From: Arthrobacter sp. C9C5
Lineage (GTDB): Bacteria; Actinomycetota; Actinomycetes; Actinomycetales; Micrococcaceae
Assembly (NCBI RefSeq): GCF_013359735.1
Contig: NZ_JABFMX010000018.1
Coordinates: forward strand, 1-64,000
DNA: 64,000 bases
Reading direction: 5' to 3'
Every line of letters starts with the position of its first letter. The stretch's first letter is position 1. Below are positions 1 to 7,252 of the stretch, piece after piece. Below the pieces are notes generated by a model. The model did no database searches. It saw only the letters and a list, made by a program, of their open reading frames with translations, and was not told the origin of the DNA. Both the position numbers and the translations under genes were made by a program.

Positions 1-22
1 CCTCGAACCTACCCTGCCGCGC

Positions 23-54
23 AAAAAACTGTCGATGGGCAGGCCTCCCCATCG
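23..54 (-). terminator. Rho-independent terminator of the copper operon
   Basis: Read on the minus strand, a 7-bp stem (bases 33-39 pairing with 48-54) is followed a few bases later by six T (A at 23-28 on the plus strand). It lies directly after the copA stop codon, as expected for the end of the csoR-copZ-copA transcript. Confidence 0.75.
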
Positions 55-56
55 GG

Positions 57-2327
57 CTACTTGCCGAAGCTGCGCAGCCGCAGCGAGTTGGCCACCACCA
101 GCACGGAGCTGGCCGCCATGGCCGCGCCGGCGATCATCGGGTTGAGCAGGCCCAGCGCAGCCACCGGAATGCCGATGGCGTTGTAGAAGAAGGCCCAGAA
201 CAGGTTCGTTTTGATCGTGGCCAGGGTCCGGCGGGACAACTCAATGGCCAGGCCCACCTGCCCCAGATCGTTGCCCATTACGGTCAGGTCCGCGGCTTCG
301 ATGGCGACGTCGGTGCCCGAGCCCATCGCGATGCCCAGATCCGCCTGGGCCAGCGCTGCGGCGTCGTTCACGCCGTCGCCGGCCATGGCCACCGTGGCGC
401 CGCCGGCCTGCAGCGTCCGCACGGCGTCGACCTTGCCCTCCGGCAGGACTCCCGCGAAGACGTCCTCCGGCGGGATGCCGACGGCGGCGGCCACCTGGCC
501 GGCCACCGCGGCGTTGTCGCCGGTCAGCAGGATGGGCCGCAGCCCCAGCTCCCGGAGCCGGGCGATGGCCGCAGCGGAGCCGGGCTTCAGTGTGTCGCGC
601 AAGCTGACGATGCCGGCCGGCTCCCCGTCCACGGCCACCCAGATGGCGGTGGCTCCGGCGTCCTCGGCCGCGGCCAGGGCGGCCAACTGCGGGCCGGACA
701 CGGCGACGCCGTTCTGCTGCAGCCAGCCGGACCGGCCCGCTGTAACGAGGCGGCCTTCCACGCTGCCGCGGACGCCGCCGCCCGGGGCCGAGCGGAAGCC
801 GACGACGGCGGGCAGCCGGGCGTCGTCGCCGCGCCCCCGCTCCGCGGTGAGCGCCGCTGCCGCGATGGCCCGGGCGATGGGGTGTTCGGACGCGGCCTCC
901 GCTGCGCCGGCGAGCCGCAGGACCTCGTTTTCGCTGAACGGGGCGAACGCGCGGGTGCCGGCGACGGCAAGGTGCCCGGTGGTGACGGTGCCGGTCTTGT
1001 CCAGCAGGATGGTGTCCACGGTGCGGGTGTCCTCGAGCACCTGCGGACCCTTGATCAGGATGCCCAGCTGGGCGCCGCGGCCGGTGCCGGTGAGCAGACC
1101 GACCGGGGTGGCGAGCCCCAGGGCGCACGGGCACGCGATGACCAGCACCGCGACGGCTGCCGTGAAGGCGGCGCGAAGCTCGGCGCCGCTGACCTCCGGC
1201 CCGGCCAAGAGCAGCCACGTGCCGAAGGTGACCGCGGCGATGGCGAGGACCACCGGGACGAAGACGGCGCTGATGCGGTCTGCGAGCCGGGCGATCGGGG
1301 CCTTCCCCGACTGCGCCTGGGAGACCAGCCTGCCCATCTGGGCCAGCGTGGCGTCGGCGCCGACCCGTGTGGCGCGGACCAGGATCCGCCCGGAGGTGTT
1401 GATGGTGGCCCCCGTGACGGCGCTGCCCGGGCCCACTTCAACCGGCACCGATTCCCCGGTCACCAGGGAGGCGTCAACGGCGGAGGTGCCCTCGATGACC
1501 ACGCCGTCGGTGGGGATCTTCTCGCCCGGGCGGACGACGACGACGTCGCCGACCCGGAGCCGGTCCGCGGGGACCGGGAACTCGGTGCCGTCGCGGAGCA
1601 CGGTGGCATCCTTGGCGCCCAGGTTTAGCAGGGCCTTGAGTGCGTCACCGGCCTTGCGCTTGGCGTTCGCCTCCAGGTAGCGGCCGAGCAGCAGGAAGGT
1701 GGTGACGACCGAGGCGACCTCGAAGTACAGGCCGGTCGAACCCATGCCCTCCATGCCCGGGTGCTCGGTGAGGCGGGGATCGGCCAGGAGCTGCCAGGCG
1801 GAGAAGATATAGGCAGCCGTTACGCCGATCGACACCAGCGTGTCCATGGTGGACGACAGGTGCCGGGCGTTCACTGCCGCGGCCCGGTGGAACGGCCACG
1901 CCGCCCAGCTGACCACCGGCAACGCCAGCGCGGCGGCAACCCAGCCCCAGTTCGGGAACTGGACGGCCGGAAGCATCGAGAGCACGAAGACCGGCACGGT
2001 GAGGGCGGCCGCGGCAAGGAGCCGGGGTTTCAGCGTCGCCGCCGGTCCGGCCGCAGTGTCCTCGGCCGGGGAAGCCGGCGCTTGCGGGGTCTTGACCGTG
2101 GCCTTGTAGCCGGCGGCGTTCACCGTCGCAGCGATCTGCTCGTCGGTGATGTTGGCCGGGACAGTGACCCGGGCAGACTCCAGCGGGAGGTTGACCGAAG
2201 CCTGCACGCCGTCGAGCTTCCCGAGCTTGCGCTCGACCCGGCCGACGCAGGAGGCGCAGGTCATGCCCTCGATGTCGAGTTCAATCACCCGGCTTCCGGG
2301 CTGGTCCAGCAGTTGCGCGTTGCTCAC
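57..2327 (-). CDS. copA: Copper-exporting P1B-type ATPase CopA
   Basis: A membrane ATPase that pumps Cu(I) out of the cytoplasm. The 756-residue protein has one N-terminal heavy-metal domain with the CxxC of GMTCASC (Cys24, Cys27), the actuator motif TGES (about 290-293), the membrane CPC metal site (399-401), the phosphorylated Asp443 in DKTGT, the HP motif of P1B pumps (482-483), and later TGDN and GDGVND hinge motifs. Length and domain order are normal for bacterial CopA. It is the last gene of csoR-copZ-copA and is followed by a terminator, so it should be induced when copper releases CsoR. The CPC motif and the CsoR/CopZ context make Cu(I) far more likely than Zn or Cd. Confidence 0.97.
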   Translation of the reverse strand: MSNAQLLDQPGSRVIELDIEGMTCASCVGRVERKLGKLDGVQASVNLPLESARVTVPANITDEQIAATVNAAGYKATVKTPQAPASPAEDTAAGPAATLKPRLLAAAALTVPVFVLSMLPAVQFPNWGWVAAALALPVVSWAAWPFHRAAAVNARHLSSTMDTLVSIGVTAAYIFSAWQLLADPRLTEHPGMEGMGSTGLYFEVASVVTTFLLLGRYLEANAKRKAGDALKALLNLGAKDATVLRDGTEFPVPADRLRVGDVVVVRPGEKIPTDGVVIEGTSAVDASLVTGESVPVEVGPGSAVTGATINTSGRILVRATRVGADATLAQMGRLVSQAQSGKAPIARLADRISAVFVPVVLAIAAVTFGTWLLLAGPEVSGAELRAAFTAAVAVLVIACPCALGLATPVGLLTGTGRGAQLGILIKGPQVLEDTRTVDTILLDKTGTVTTGHLAVAGTRAFAPFSENEVLRLAGAAEAASEHPIARAIAAAALTAERGRGDDARLPAVVGFRSAPGGGVRGSVEGRLVTAGRSGWLQQNGVAVSGPQLAALAAAEDAGATAIWVAVDGEPAGIVSLRDTLKPGSAAAIARLRELGLRPILLTGDNAAVAGQVAAAVGIPPEDVFAGVLPEGKVDAVRTLQAGGATVAMAGDGVNDAAALAQADLGIAMGSGTDVAIEAADLTVMGNDLGQVGLAIELSRRTLATIKTNLFWAFFYNAIGIPVAALGLLNPMIAGAAMAASSVLVVANSLRLRSFGK

Positions 2328-2401
2328 GGAATGTTCTCCTCGGTCGTGCTCGGTGAAGTCCTGCTCAGGTCCCGCTTTCGGGAGGCCGCCCGGCGCCGGG
2401 C

Positions 2402-2632
2402 TCAGGCCTCGTTCGCGACCACGAGGTAGCCCGCTTCGGCGACCGCTTCGCCGATTTCGGCGGGAGAGAGTGCCTTGTCGGAGGTGATCGTGACGGTGGA
2501 GATCCCGCCGGCGTTGAGGTCGACGTCGACGCTTTCGACGCCCGCCAGCGCTTCAAGTTCTTCGGAGACGGAGGACACGCAGTGCCCGCAGGTCATCCCG
2601 GATACCTCGACGGTGGTGGAAACGGTGCTCAT
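2402..2632 (-). CDS. copZ: CopZ-like copper chaperone (HMA domain protein)
   Basis: A 76-residue single heavy-metal-associated domain that binds Cu(I) and would hand it to CopA. The metal site is GMTCGHC with Cys15 and Cys18. I chose the ATG at 2630-2632 rather than the longer upstream frame because an AGGAG-type ribosome binding site precedes it and the extra N-terminal residues of the longer frame do not resemble the family. It lies between csoR and copA on the same strand, with about 75 bases on either side. Confidence 0.95.
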   Translation of the reverse strand: MSTVSTTVEVSGMTCGHCVSSVSEELEALAGVESVDVDLNAGGISTVTITSDKALSPAEIGEAVAEAGYLVVANEA

Positions 2633-2705
2633 GGCTTGCTCCTTGGTGGGGGACTGGATTATCAGCCCGGTCGTCTTGTGAGGGGTGTGGTGAGTGGTGT
2701 TGCCG

Positions 2706-3053
2706 CTACCGCAGCAGGCGCCCGATGGCATCGGTGGCCTCCTTCACTTTGAAGTCGATGGCTTCGGCGCGAAGTTCCGGATCCGGCTCCGCGGCCGCCC
2801 CGACCACGCAGTGGCCGATGTGTTCTTCCACCAGCCCGAGGCTGACGGCGTGCAGGGCCTTGGTGACGGCGGCGACCTGGGTCAGGATGTCGATGCAGTA
2901 CTTGTCCTCGTCGACCATCCGGGCAATGCCGCGGACCTGGCCCTCGATCCGTTTGAGCCGCTTGAGGTAGGCGTCCTTGTTGGCGGAGTAGCCGTGCTGC
3001 TGGGGCAGGGCGCCCTCCAGGGGTGCCGTGATGGAGGCTTCGGACTCGTTCAT
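2706..3053 (-). CDS. csoR: Copper-sensing repressor CsoR
   Basis: A 115-residue all-helical repressor of the CsoR/RcnR (DUF156) family. The three Cu(I) ligands of CsoR are visible as Cys53, His78 and Cys82, with exactly the 25- and 4-residue spacing of Mycobacterium tuberculosis CsoR (Cys36-His61-Cys65). The Arg/Lys-rich first helix around KRLKRIEGQVRGIARM is the DNA-binding face. It is the first gene of the operon and two pseudo-palindromic operators lie just upstream, so it should repress its own transcript. A TAGCTT -10 box only six bases before the ATG suggests leaderless translation. Confidence 0.95.
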   Translation of the reverse strand: MNESEASITAPLEGALPQQHGYSANKDAYLKRLKRIEGQVRGIARMVDEDKYCIDILTQVAAVTKALHAVSLGLVEEHIGHCVVGAAAEPDPELRAEAIDFKVKEATDAIGRLLR

Positions 3054-3059
3054 CCCACC

Positions 3060-3105
3060 AAGCTATACCCCCCAGGGGTATCTGGCAAGTACCCTACGGG
3101 GGTAC
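3060..3105 (-). promoter_or_regulatory. csoR promoter with two CsoR operators
   Basis: Two 17-bp pseudo-palindromes of the CsoR type are seen: ATACCCCCCAGGGGTAT at 3065-3081 and GTACCCTACGGGGGTAC at 3089-3105, with centres 24 bp apart. On the minus strand a TTGCCA -35 box (3083-3088) and a TAGCTT -10 box (3060-3065) are 17 bp apart, so the first operator fills the spacer and the second lies just upstream. Repressor binding would block RNA polymerase. The A-T flanks and G/C runs match known CsoR sites. Confidence 0.85.
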
Positions 3106-3129
3106 CGTAACGGGGAATCGAATTCTGTC

Positions 3130-3215
3130 CGGAAATTAAAGAGCTCCGGAGTGCGTTATTGGGGGATACGCACTCCGGAGCAGCTATGGGGTAGGTGGTT
3201 TCCCGCCTACGAATA
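3130..3215 (-). ncRNA. Candidate structured small RNA (two hairpins)
   Basis: On the minus strand an 8-bp hairpin (3191-3210, GAAA loop, one G-U pair) is followed by a perfect 13-bp hairpin (3169-3181 with 3143-3155) whose 13-base loop holds five consecutive C, then a CTCTTTAATTT tail. A TAAGGT box sits just upstream of the first hairpin. This could be an ~85-nt RNA with an intrinsic terminator, or just the terminator of the upstream usp gene. The C-rich loop recalls actinobacterial 6C RNA, but only one loop shows it. Transcription is inferred. Confidence 0.4.
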
Positions 3216-3288
3216 CAACCTTACTTGGCAGTAGAGACGATGCGCCAGCACCTCGAATAACTACTTTCGCTTTATTTTCCCGGGCCGC

Positions 3289-3798
3289 TCAGGAGCCGCG
3301 GCGGGGCCTGACTGCTCCGCCGGACCGCACCGGGACGATGAGGACCGGGCGGTCCTGATGATGGCTGAGCCAGGCGGCCACCGATCCGTTGAGTGCAGCA
3401 GTGAGCCGGTGTCCGAGCCCGGGTTCGGGAGTACCCACGATGATCATGGCCGCGCCGGCATCCGCCGCCAGCCGGCCGAGCGCCCGGGCGGGATCCCCGG
3501 CCAGGGTCCGCAGGTTCCATTCCACCCCCGGGACATCGCAGACGGCGGCGATGTCGGCCCGCAGCCGCTCGGTGGCTGCCTGGATCTCGGCATTGTCGGC
3601 CTCCGGGTGGAGCGAGAGCCGGTGCGCTGACCGGGCCGGATCCCACTCCACGAGGTAGCTGGCCTCGTCCACGTAGGCACAGACCAGCGGGGCGGAAAGG
3701 CTTCTCGCCAGTGTCACCGCCGTTTCGAGCACCTCCGGGGGCTGGCCGGGGAGGACGCCGACAACCAGAGGTGCTGGGCTCGTGCGCTCTGCGGGCAT
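3289..3798 (-). CDS. Universal stress protein (UspA family)
   Basis: A 169-residue single-domain Usp protein, cytoplasmic, probably nucleotide-binding. The N-terminal strand PLVVGVLPG and the C-terminal G-x2-G-x9-GS style segment (GTPEPGLGHRLTAALNGS), followed by the strand PVLIVPV, fit the fold. The frame stays open far upstream, but those residues run antisense to the next gene, so I start at ATG 3796-3798. It is transcribed away from a small plus-strand gene; its ligand and stress role are unknown. Confidence 0.85.
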   Translation of the reverse strand: MPAERTSPAPLVVGVLPGQPPEVLETAVTLARSLSAPLVCAYVDEASYLVEWDPARSAHRLSLHPEADNAEIQAATERLRADIAAVCDVPGVEWNLRTLAGDPARALGRLAADAGAAMIIVGTPEPGLGHRLTAALNGSVAAWLSHHQDRPVLIVPVRSGGAVRPRRGS

Positions 3799-3901
3799 AC
3801 CCCATTCTTGCCGCGGCGCTTCCGGCCCGGCTAGGGCCTTCCTCCCTTGATCGACTCCGGCACCGGGCCTACCGTTGGAGGACACGGGAAGGGCGGCAGC
3901 G

Positions 3902-4102
3902 GTGGAAATCTTCATGTGGTGGCTGGACCTGGACCTTGCCAGCAAGGAATGGCTGCGCGGGAACCTGCGGGCCGAGGAGTTACCCCTCCCGGTGCTGCAG
4001 GGCATTGCCGAGGCCGGCGGCCCGCATCCGGACAAGCCCACCGGTGTGCTGAGCGCCGCCGACTGGGACTTCATTGAAACCCAGTCTGAATTCGTCGATT
4101 GA
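3902..4102 (+). CDS. Small conserved-looking hypothetical protein
   Basis: A 66-residue acidic protein with a Trp-rich N-terminus (MWWLDLDLA) and an acidic C-terminus (DWDFIETQSEFVD). The GTG at 3902 has a GGGAAGGG Shine-Dalgarno eight bases upstream; the ATG at 3914 is a shorter option. It has the coding GC pattern of its neighbours and fills the gap between divergent usp and the Asp-box gene. I do not recognise a family or function; conservation in Micrococcaceae is my expectation, not a search result. Confidence 0.6.
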   Translation: MEIFMWWLDLDLASKEWLRGNLRAEELPLPVLQGIAEAGGPHPDKPTGVLSAADWDFIETQSEFVD

Positions 4103-4152
4103 GCCCCGAAAAACCATTGCGGCAGCCGGGCCGCGGTGGTTGCATGTAGGGC

Positions 4153-5283
4153 ATGGCTACCGCAGAGAGTTATGTCCTGGCGATCGGCACGAAGAAGGGG
4201 CTCTGGCTGGCCAGCAGCCCGGACCGGCAAAGCTGGTCCCTCTCCGGCCCGCATTTCCTGATGAGCGAGATCCCCAGCATCGGAATCGACACGCGCGAAG
4301 GCCGGACCCGCATCCTCGTCGGGGTCCGCTCGGAACACTGGGGACCCACCGTCTTCCATTCCGACGACCTCGGCGAAACCTGGAACGAGCCGGAAAACGG
4401 AGCCATCCGCTTTCCCGAGGACACCGACGCCGCGCTGGAGCGCGTCTGGCAGATCCACCCCGACGCCGAGTCACGCCCCGGCGTCGTCTGGGCCGGTTGC
4501 GAGCCGATCTCGGTCTGGAAATCCACCGACGGCGGCGAACACTTCGAGCTCAACCGCGGCCTCTGGGACCACCCGCACCGCAGTGAATGGGGGGCCGGCT
4601 ATGGCGGGGCAGCGGCACATTCGATCGTCGTCAACCCGGACGGGGAGAAGGTGCACGTCGCCATGAGCACCGGCGGTGTGTACCGCTCGCTCGACGGCGG
4701 GACATCCTGGGAGCCGCGGAACAAGGGGATCTCGGCCTATTTCATGCCCGATCCCAACCCCGAATTCGGCCAGTGCGTCCATAAGATCGCCGCCGATGCC
4801 GCCGTCGACGGGCGCCTGTACGCGCAGAACCACCACGGCGTCTACCGCAGCGATGACGACGCCGAGAGCTGGGAATCGATTGCCGAGGGCTTGCCGGCTG
4901 ATTTCGGCTTTGTCATGCTGACGCACCCGCGCCGCGCGGGCACGGCCTGGGTCATCCCGCTGAAGGCCGACGGCGAACGGATCCCGCCGGGCGGAAAGCT
5001 TGCCGTGCACCGGACCGACGACGCAGGCGCGAGCTGGAAGCGGCTGGACGCCGGACTGCCCGGGGCAGAGTTCAATTCCGTGCTCCGCGACGCGGCCTGC
5101 GTCGACGCCGCCGAACCCGCCGGAGTCTACTTCGGGACCCGCGGAGGCAGTGTCTACGCCAGCGCCGACGAAGGCGAACACTTCACCGAGGTCGCTTCGC
5201 ACCTGCCCGACGTGCTGTGCGTGCGGGCCGCGGCTGTCGTCGGCGCCCCGGTGCCTGCGGCGCAAGCCGCGGCTTCCGCCTGA
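4153..5283 (+). CDS. BNR/Asp-box repeat beta-propeller protein (sialidase-like fold)
   Basis: A 376-residue protein with at least six Asp-box motifs (S/x-D-x-G-x-x-W/F): HSDDLGETW, KSTDGGEHF, RSLDGGTSW, RSDDDAESW, RTDDAGASW and ASADEGEHF, spread through the chain as in six-bladed sialidase-like or Vps10-like propellers. There is no signal peptide, so it is probably cytoplasmic, unlike secreted sialidases, and no sialidase Arg triad was identified. It ends 8 bases before a MoaD/ThiS-like gene, implying one transcript and joint function. Often annotated as glycosyl hydrolase, but no enzymatic activity can be claimed. Confidence 0.85.
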   Translation: MATAESYVLAIGTKKGLWLASSPDRQSWSLSGPHFLMSEIPSIGIDTREGRTRILVGVRSEHWGPTVFHSDDLGETWNEPENGAIRFPEDTDAALERVWQIHPDAESRPGVVWAGCEPISVWKSTDGGEHFELNRGLWDHPHRSEWGAGYGGAAAHSIVVNPDGEKVHVAMSTGGVYRSLDGGTSWEPRNKGISAYFMPDPNPEFGQCVHKIAADAAVDGRLYAQNHHGVYRSDDDAESWESIAEGLPADFGFVMLTHPRRAGTAWVIPLKADGERIPPGGKLAVHRTDDAGASWKRLDAGLPGAEFNSVLRDAACVDAAEPAGVYFGTRGGSVYASADEGEHFTEVASHLPDVLCVRAAAVVGAPVPAAQAAASA

Positions 5284-5291
5284 GGCTAACC

Positions 5292-5579
5292 GTGCCCGAG
5301 ATCAGTGTGCTGCTTCCCAGCGTCCTCCAACCGCTGGCCGGCGGGCAGTCCATCCTGACTGCGCCCGCGGACGGGGCCGTGACGGTCCAATGGCTGCTGG
5401 ATACTGTGGCCGCGAACTTCCCCGCTCTGTCCCGGCGCCTGCGGGACGAAACCGGAGCCGTCCGCCGCTACGTGAATATATACGTCAACGGGAATGAAAT
5501 CCGGCGGCTGCAGGGCCTCGGCACGGAAGTGGCGCCCGGCCAGGAGGTCCTGATCATCCAGTCCGTCGCCGGCGGTTAG
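5292..5579 (+). CDS. MoaD/ThiS family beta-grasp sulfur-carrier-like protein
   Basis: A 95-residue ubiquitin-like beta-grasp protein ending in Gly-Gly (SVAGG), the tail that is adenylated and thiocarboxylated in MoaD and ThiS sulfur carriers. The start is GTG at 5292, 8 bases after the stop of the Asp-box gene. No E1-like MoeB/ThiF partner, molybdopterin or thiamine genes are nearby, so the acceptor pathway is unknown. The pairing with an Asp-box propeller suggests a dedicated partner. Confidence 0.85.
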   Translation: MPEISVLLPSVLQPLAGGQSILTAPADGAVTVQWLLDTVAANFPALSRRLRDETGAVRRYVNIYVNGNEIRRLQGLGTEVAPGQEVLIIQSVAGG

Positions 5580-5583
5580 CGGG

Positions 5584-5820
5584 CTAGGCCACACGCCAGA
5601 GGCTGCACTCGTCGGCGTTGACCGCCTTGCGCGTGCCCGATTGCCGGTCCAGGATCCAGACGACGCCGATCCCGGGGGCCGTTTCCTGCACGCTGCCGCG
5701 GCGGATCACGACGTCGTCGTAATTCGGGCCAACGCGCAGGCGGGCCTCGATCTCGTCGCCGCGGTGCAGCTGGTCGAGGGCGCGGATGCGGGTGATCTGG
5801 GCCTTGGCTTCTTTCAACAT
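5584..5820 (-). CDS. Hypothetical protein, 78 residues
   Basis: A small soluble protein converging on the MoaD/ThiS-like gene with only 4 bases between stops. The start ATG at 5818-5820 has a strong AGGAGG site. An N-terminal helix (MLKEAKAQITRIRALDQLH) is followed by beta-rich sequence. The much longer open frame upstream is antisense to the DNA ligase gene and was not used. No family recognised. Confidence 0.65.
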   Translation of the reverse strand: MLKEAKAQITRIRALDQLHRGDEIEARLRVGPNYDDVVIRRGSVQETAPGIGVVWILDRQSGTRKAVNADECSLWRVA

Positions 5821-6034
5821 GGCGGGCCTCCTGGACTGGAGCTGGTGCCTGCTCTTGCCGGCACTTCCAGTGTCCTGCCCGTATGTTGCCGCTGCGTTTC
5901 GGCCCGGTAAGCGGTGGGTTAGTTTTCCGGGCCGTCGCAGGCTCTGTCGAGGAAATCCGTCCGACGCCCGGCGGCCCGACCGTCCGGCCGCCCGGGGGTC
6001 GACGTCGGCGGCCGGTCCCGACAGAATAGGCCGT

Positions 6035-7111
6035 ATGCGACTGCCGCTGATGCCCCCGATCGCGCCGATGCTGGCGAAAGCCGTCAGCGCCCTGCCGGAG
6101 GGCTCGATGAGTTTTGAGCCCAAGTGGGACGGATTCCGTTCCATCATCTTCCGCGACGGCGACGAGGTGGAGATCGGCAGCCGCAACGGCAAACCCCTGA
6201 CCCGGTACTTCCCGGAGCTCGTGGAGTCACTGAAGGCAAACCTCCCGCCGCGCTGCGTGCTCGACGGCGAGATCGTCCTGGTCGGCGCCGCGGGAGACCG
6301 CCTGGACTTCGATGCCCTCCAGCAGCGGATCCACCCGGCCGCCAGCCGCGTCCGGCTGCTCGCCGCCCAGACCCCCGCGAGTTTCGTTGCCTTCGACCTG
6401 CTGGCCCTCGACGACGAGGATCTCACCGCCCGGCCCTTCGGGGAGCGCCGGGCGGCCCTCGAACGGGTGCTCGCGGACAGCTCCGCGCCGGTGCACCTGA
6501 CCGCCGCCACTGCGGACCGGGACACCGCGGCGAGGTGGTTCCGGCAGTTCGAAGGCGCCGGGCTGGACGGGATCGTGGCCAAGGCGCTGGACTCCAGCTA
6601 CCAGCCGGACAAGCGCACGATGTTTAAGGTCAAGCACGAACGCACCGCTGACTGTGTCCTCGCCGGTTACCGGGTGCACACTTCCGGCGCGGACCGGATC
6701 GGCTCGCTGCTGCTGGGGCTGTACGACGACGGCAGCGTGCTCGCCAACGTGGGTGTGGTGGGCGCGTTCCCGATGCAGCGCCGGAAGGAACTGTTCGAGG
6801 AACTCCAGCCGCTCGTCACCGATTTCGCTGACCACCCGTGGGCACGGGCCAGGCAGGAGGAGGGGGCCCGGACGCCGCGCAACGCCGAGGGAAGCCGGTG
6901 GAGCGGGGGCAAGGACCTGGGCTTCACGCCGCTGCGCCCGGAGCGGGTGGTGGAAGTGAAGTATGACCACATGGAGGGCGAGCGTTTCCGGCACACAGCC
7001 CAGTTCGTCCGCTGGCGGCCGGACCGGGAGCCTCGGTCCTGCACCTACGGCCAGCTGGAGGAGCCGGTCAGCTACGATCTGGCCGCCGTGCTGGGCGCCG
7101 GCCGCGGCTGA
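6035..7111 (+). CDS. ligC: ATP-dependent DNA ligase, LigC type
   Basis: A 358-residue stand-alone ATP-dependent DNA ligase: adenylation domain followed by an OB-fold. The catalytic Lys30 is in the motif EPKWDGFR, and further motifs include SRNGKPLTRYFPE, LDGEIV, FDLLALDDEDL, GLDGIVAKALDS and FKVKHERTADC. Size and architecture match mycobacterial LigC, linked with base excision and gap repair, in addition to the essential NAD-dependent LigA. I start at the ATG at 6035 because upstream residues in the frame show no ligase similarity. No Ku or polymerase/primase partner lies next to it. Confidence 0.92.
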   Translation: MRLPLMPPIAPMLAKAVSALPEGSMSFEPKWDGFRSIIFRDGDEVEIGSRNGKPLTRYFPELVESLKANLPPRCVLDGEIVLVGAAGDRLDFDALQQRIHPAASRVRLLAAQTPASFVAFDLLALDDEDLTARPFGERRAALERVLADSSAPVHLTAATADRDTAARWFRQFEGAGLDGIVAKALDSSYQPDKRTMFKVKHERTADCVLAGYRVHTSGADRIGSLLLGLYDDGSVLANVGVVGAFPMQRRKELFEELQPLVTDFADHPWARARQEEGARTPRNAEGSRWSGGKDLGFTPLRPERVVEVKYDHMEGERFRHTAQFVRWRPDREPRSCTYGQLEEPVSYDLAAVLGAGRG

Positions 7112-7181
7112 GCGCCCCGCCGTCGGCCGGTCCACGCGACGCTCCCGCCCGGTTCTTCCGCCCGTGACACCGCCGACACGC

Positions 7182-7222
7182 GGACAAGCCCGGCGTGTTG
7201 CGGAAACACGCCGGGCTTGTCC
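7182..7222. terminator. Strong hairpin between ligase and transporter genes
   Basis: A perfect 18-bp inverted repeat (7182-7199 with 7205-7222) with a 5-base loop lies between the convergent ligase and MHS transporter stops. It probably terminates both transcripts, although neither strand has a clear T run. Confidence 0.6.
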
Positions 7223-7252
7223 ACGGAGAACTGGGCAGGAGCGTCGGTGGCC

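Noticed and set aside
3130-3215. Firm call of a 6C RNA
   Set aside because: Only one of the two loops is C-rich, and I could not run the covariance model; kept as a low-confidence ncRNA candidate.
3028-3234. 68-codon plus-strand ORF across the CsoR promoter
   Set aside because: It reads through both operators and the two hairpins, and has no coding signal of its own.
3799-4458. Upstream part of the usp frame
   Set aside because: Antisense to the Asp-box gene and lacking Usp similarity.
4153-5283. True sialidase
   Set aside because: Asp-boxes alone do not show catalysis; there is no signal peptide and no catalytic Arg triad or Tyr/Glu pair was identified.
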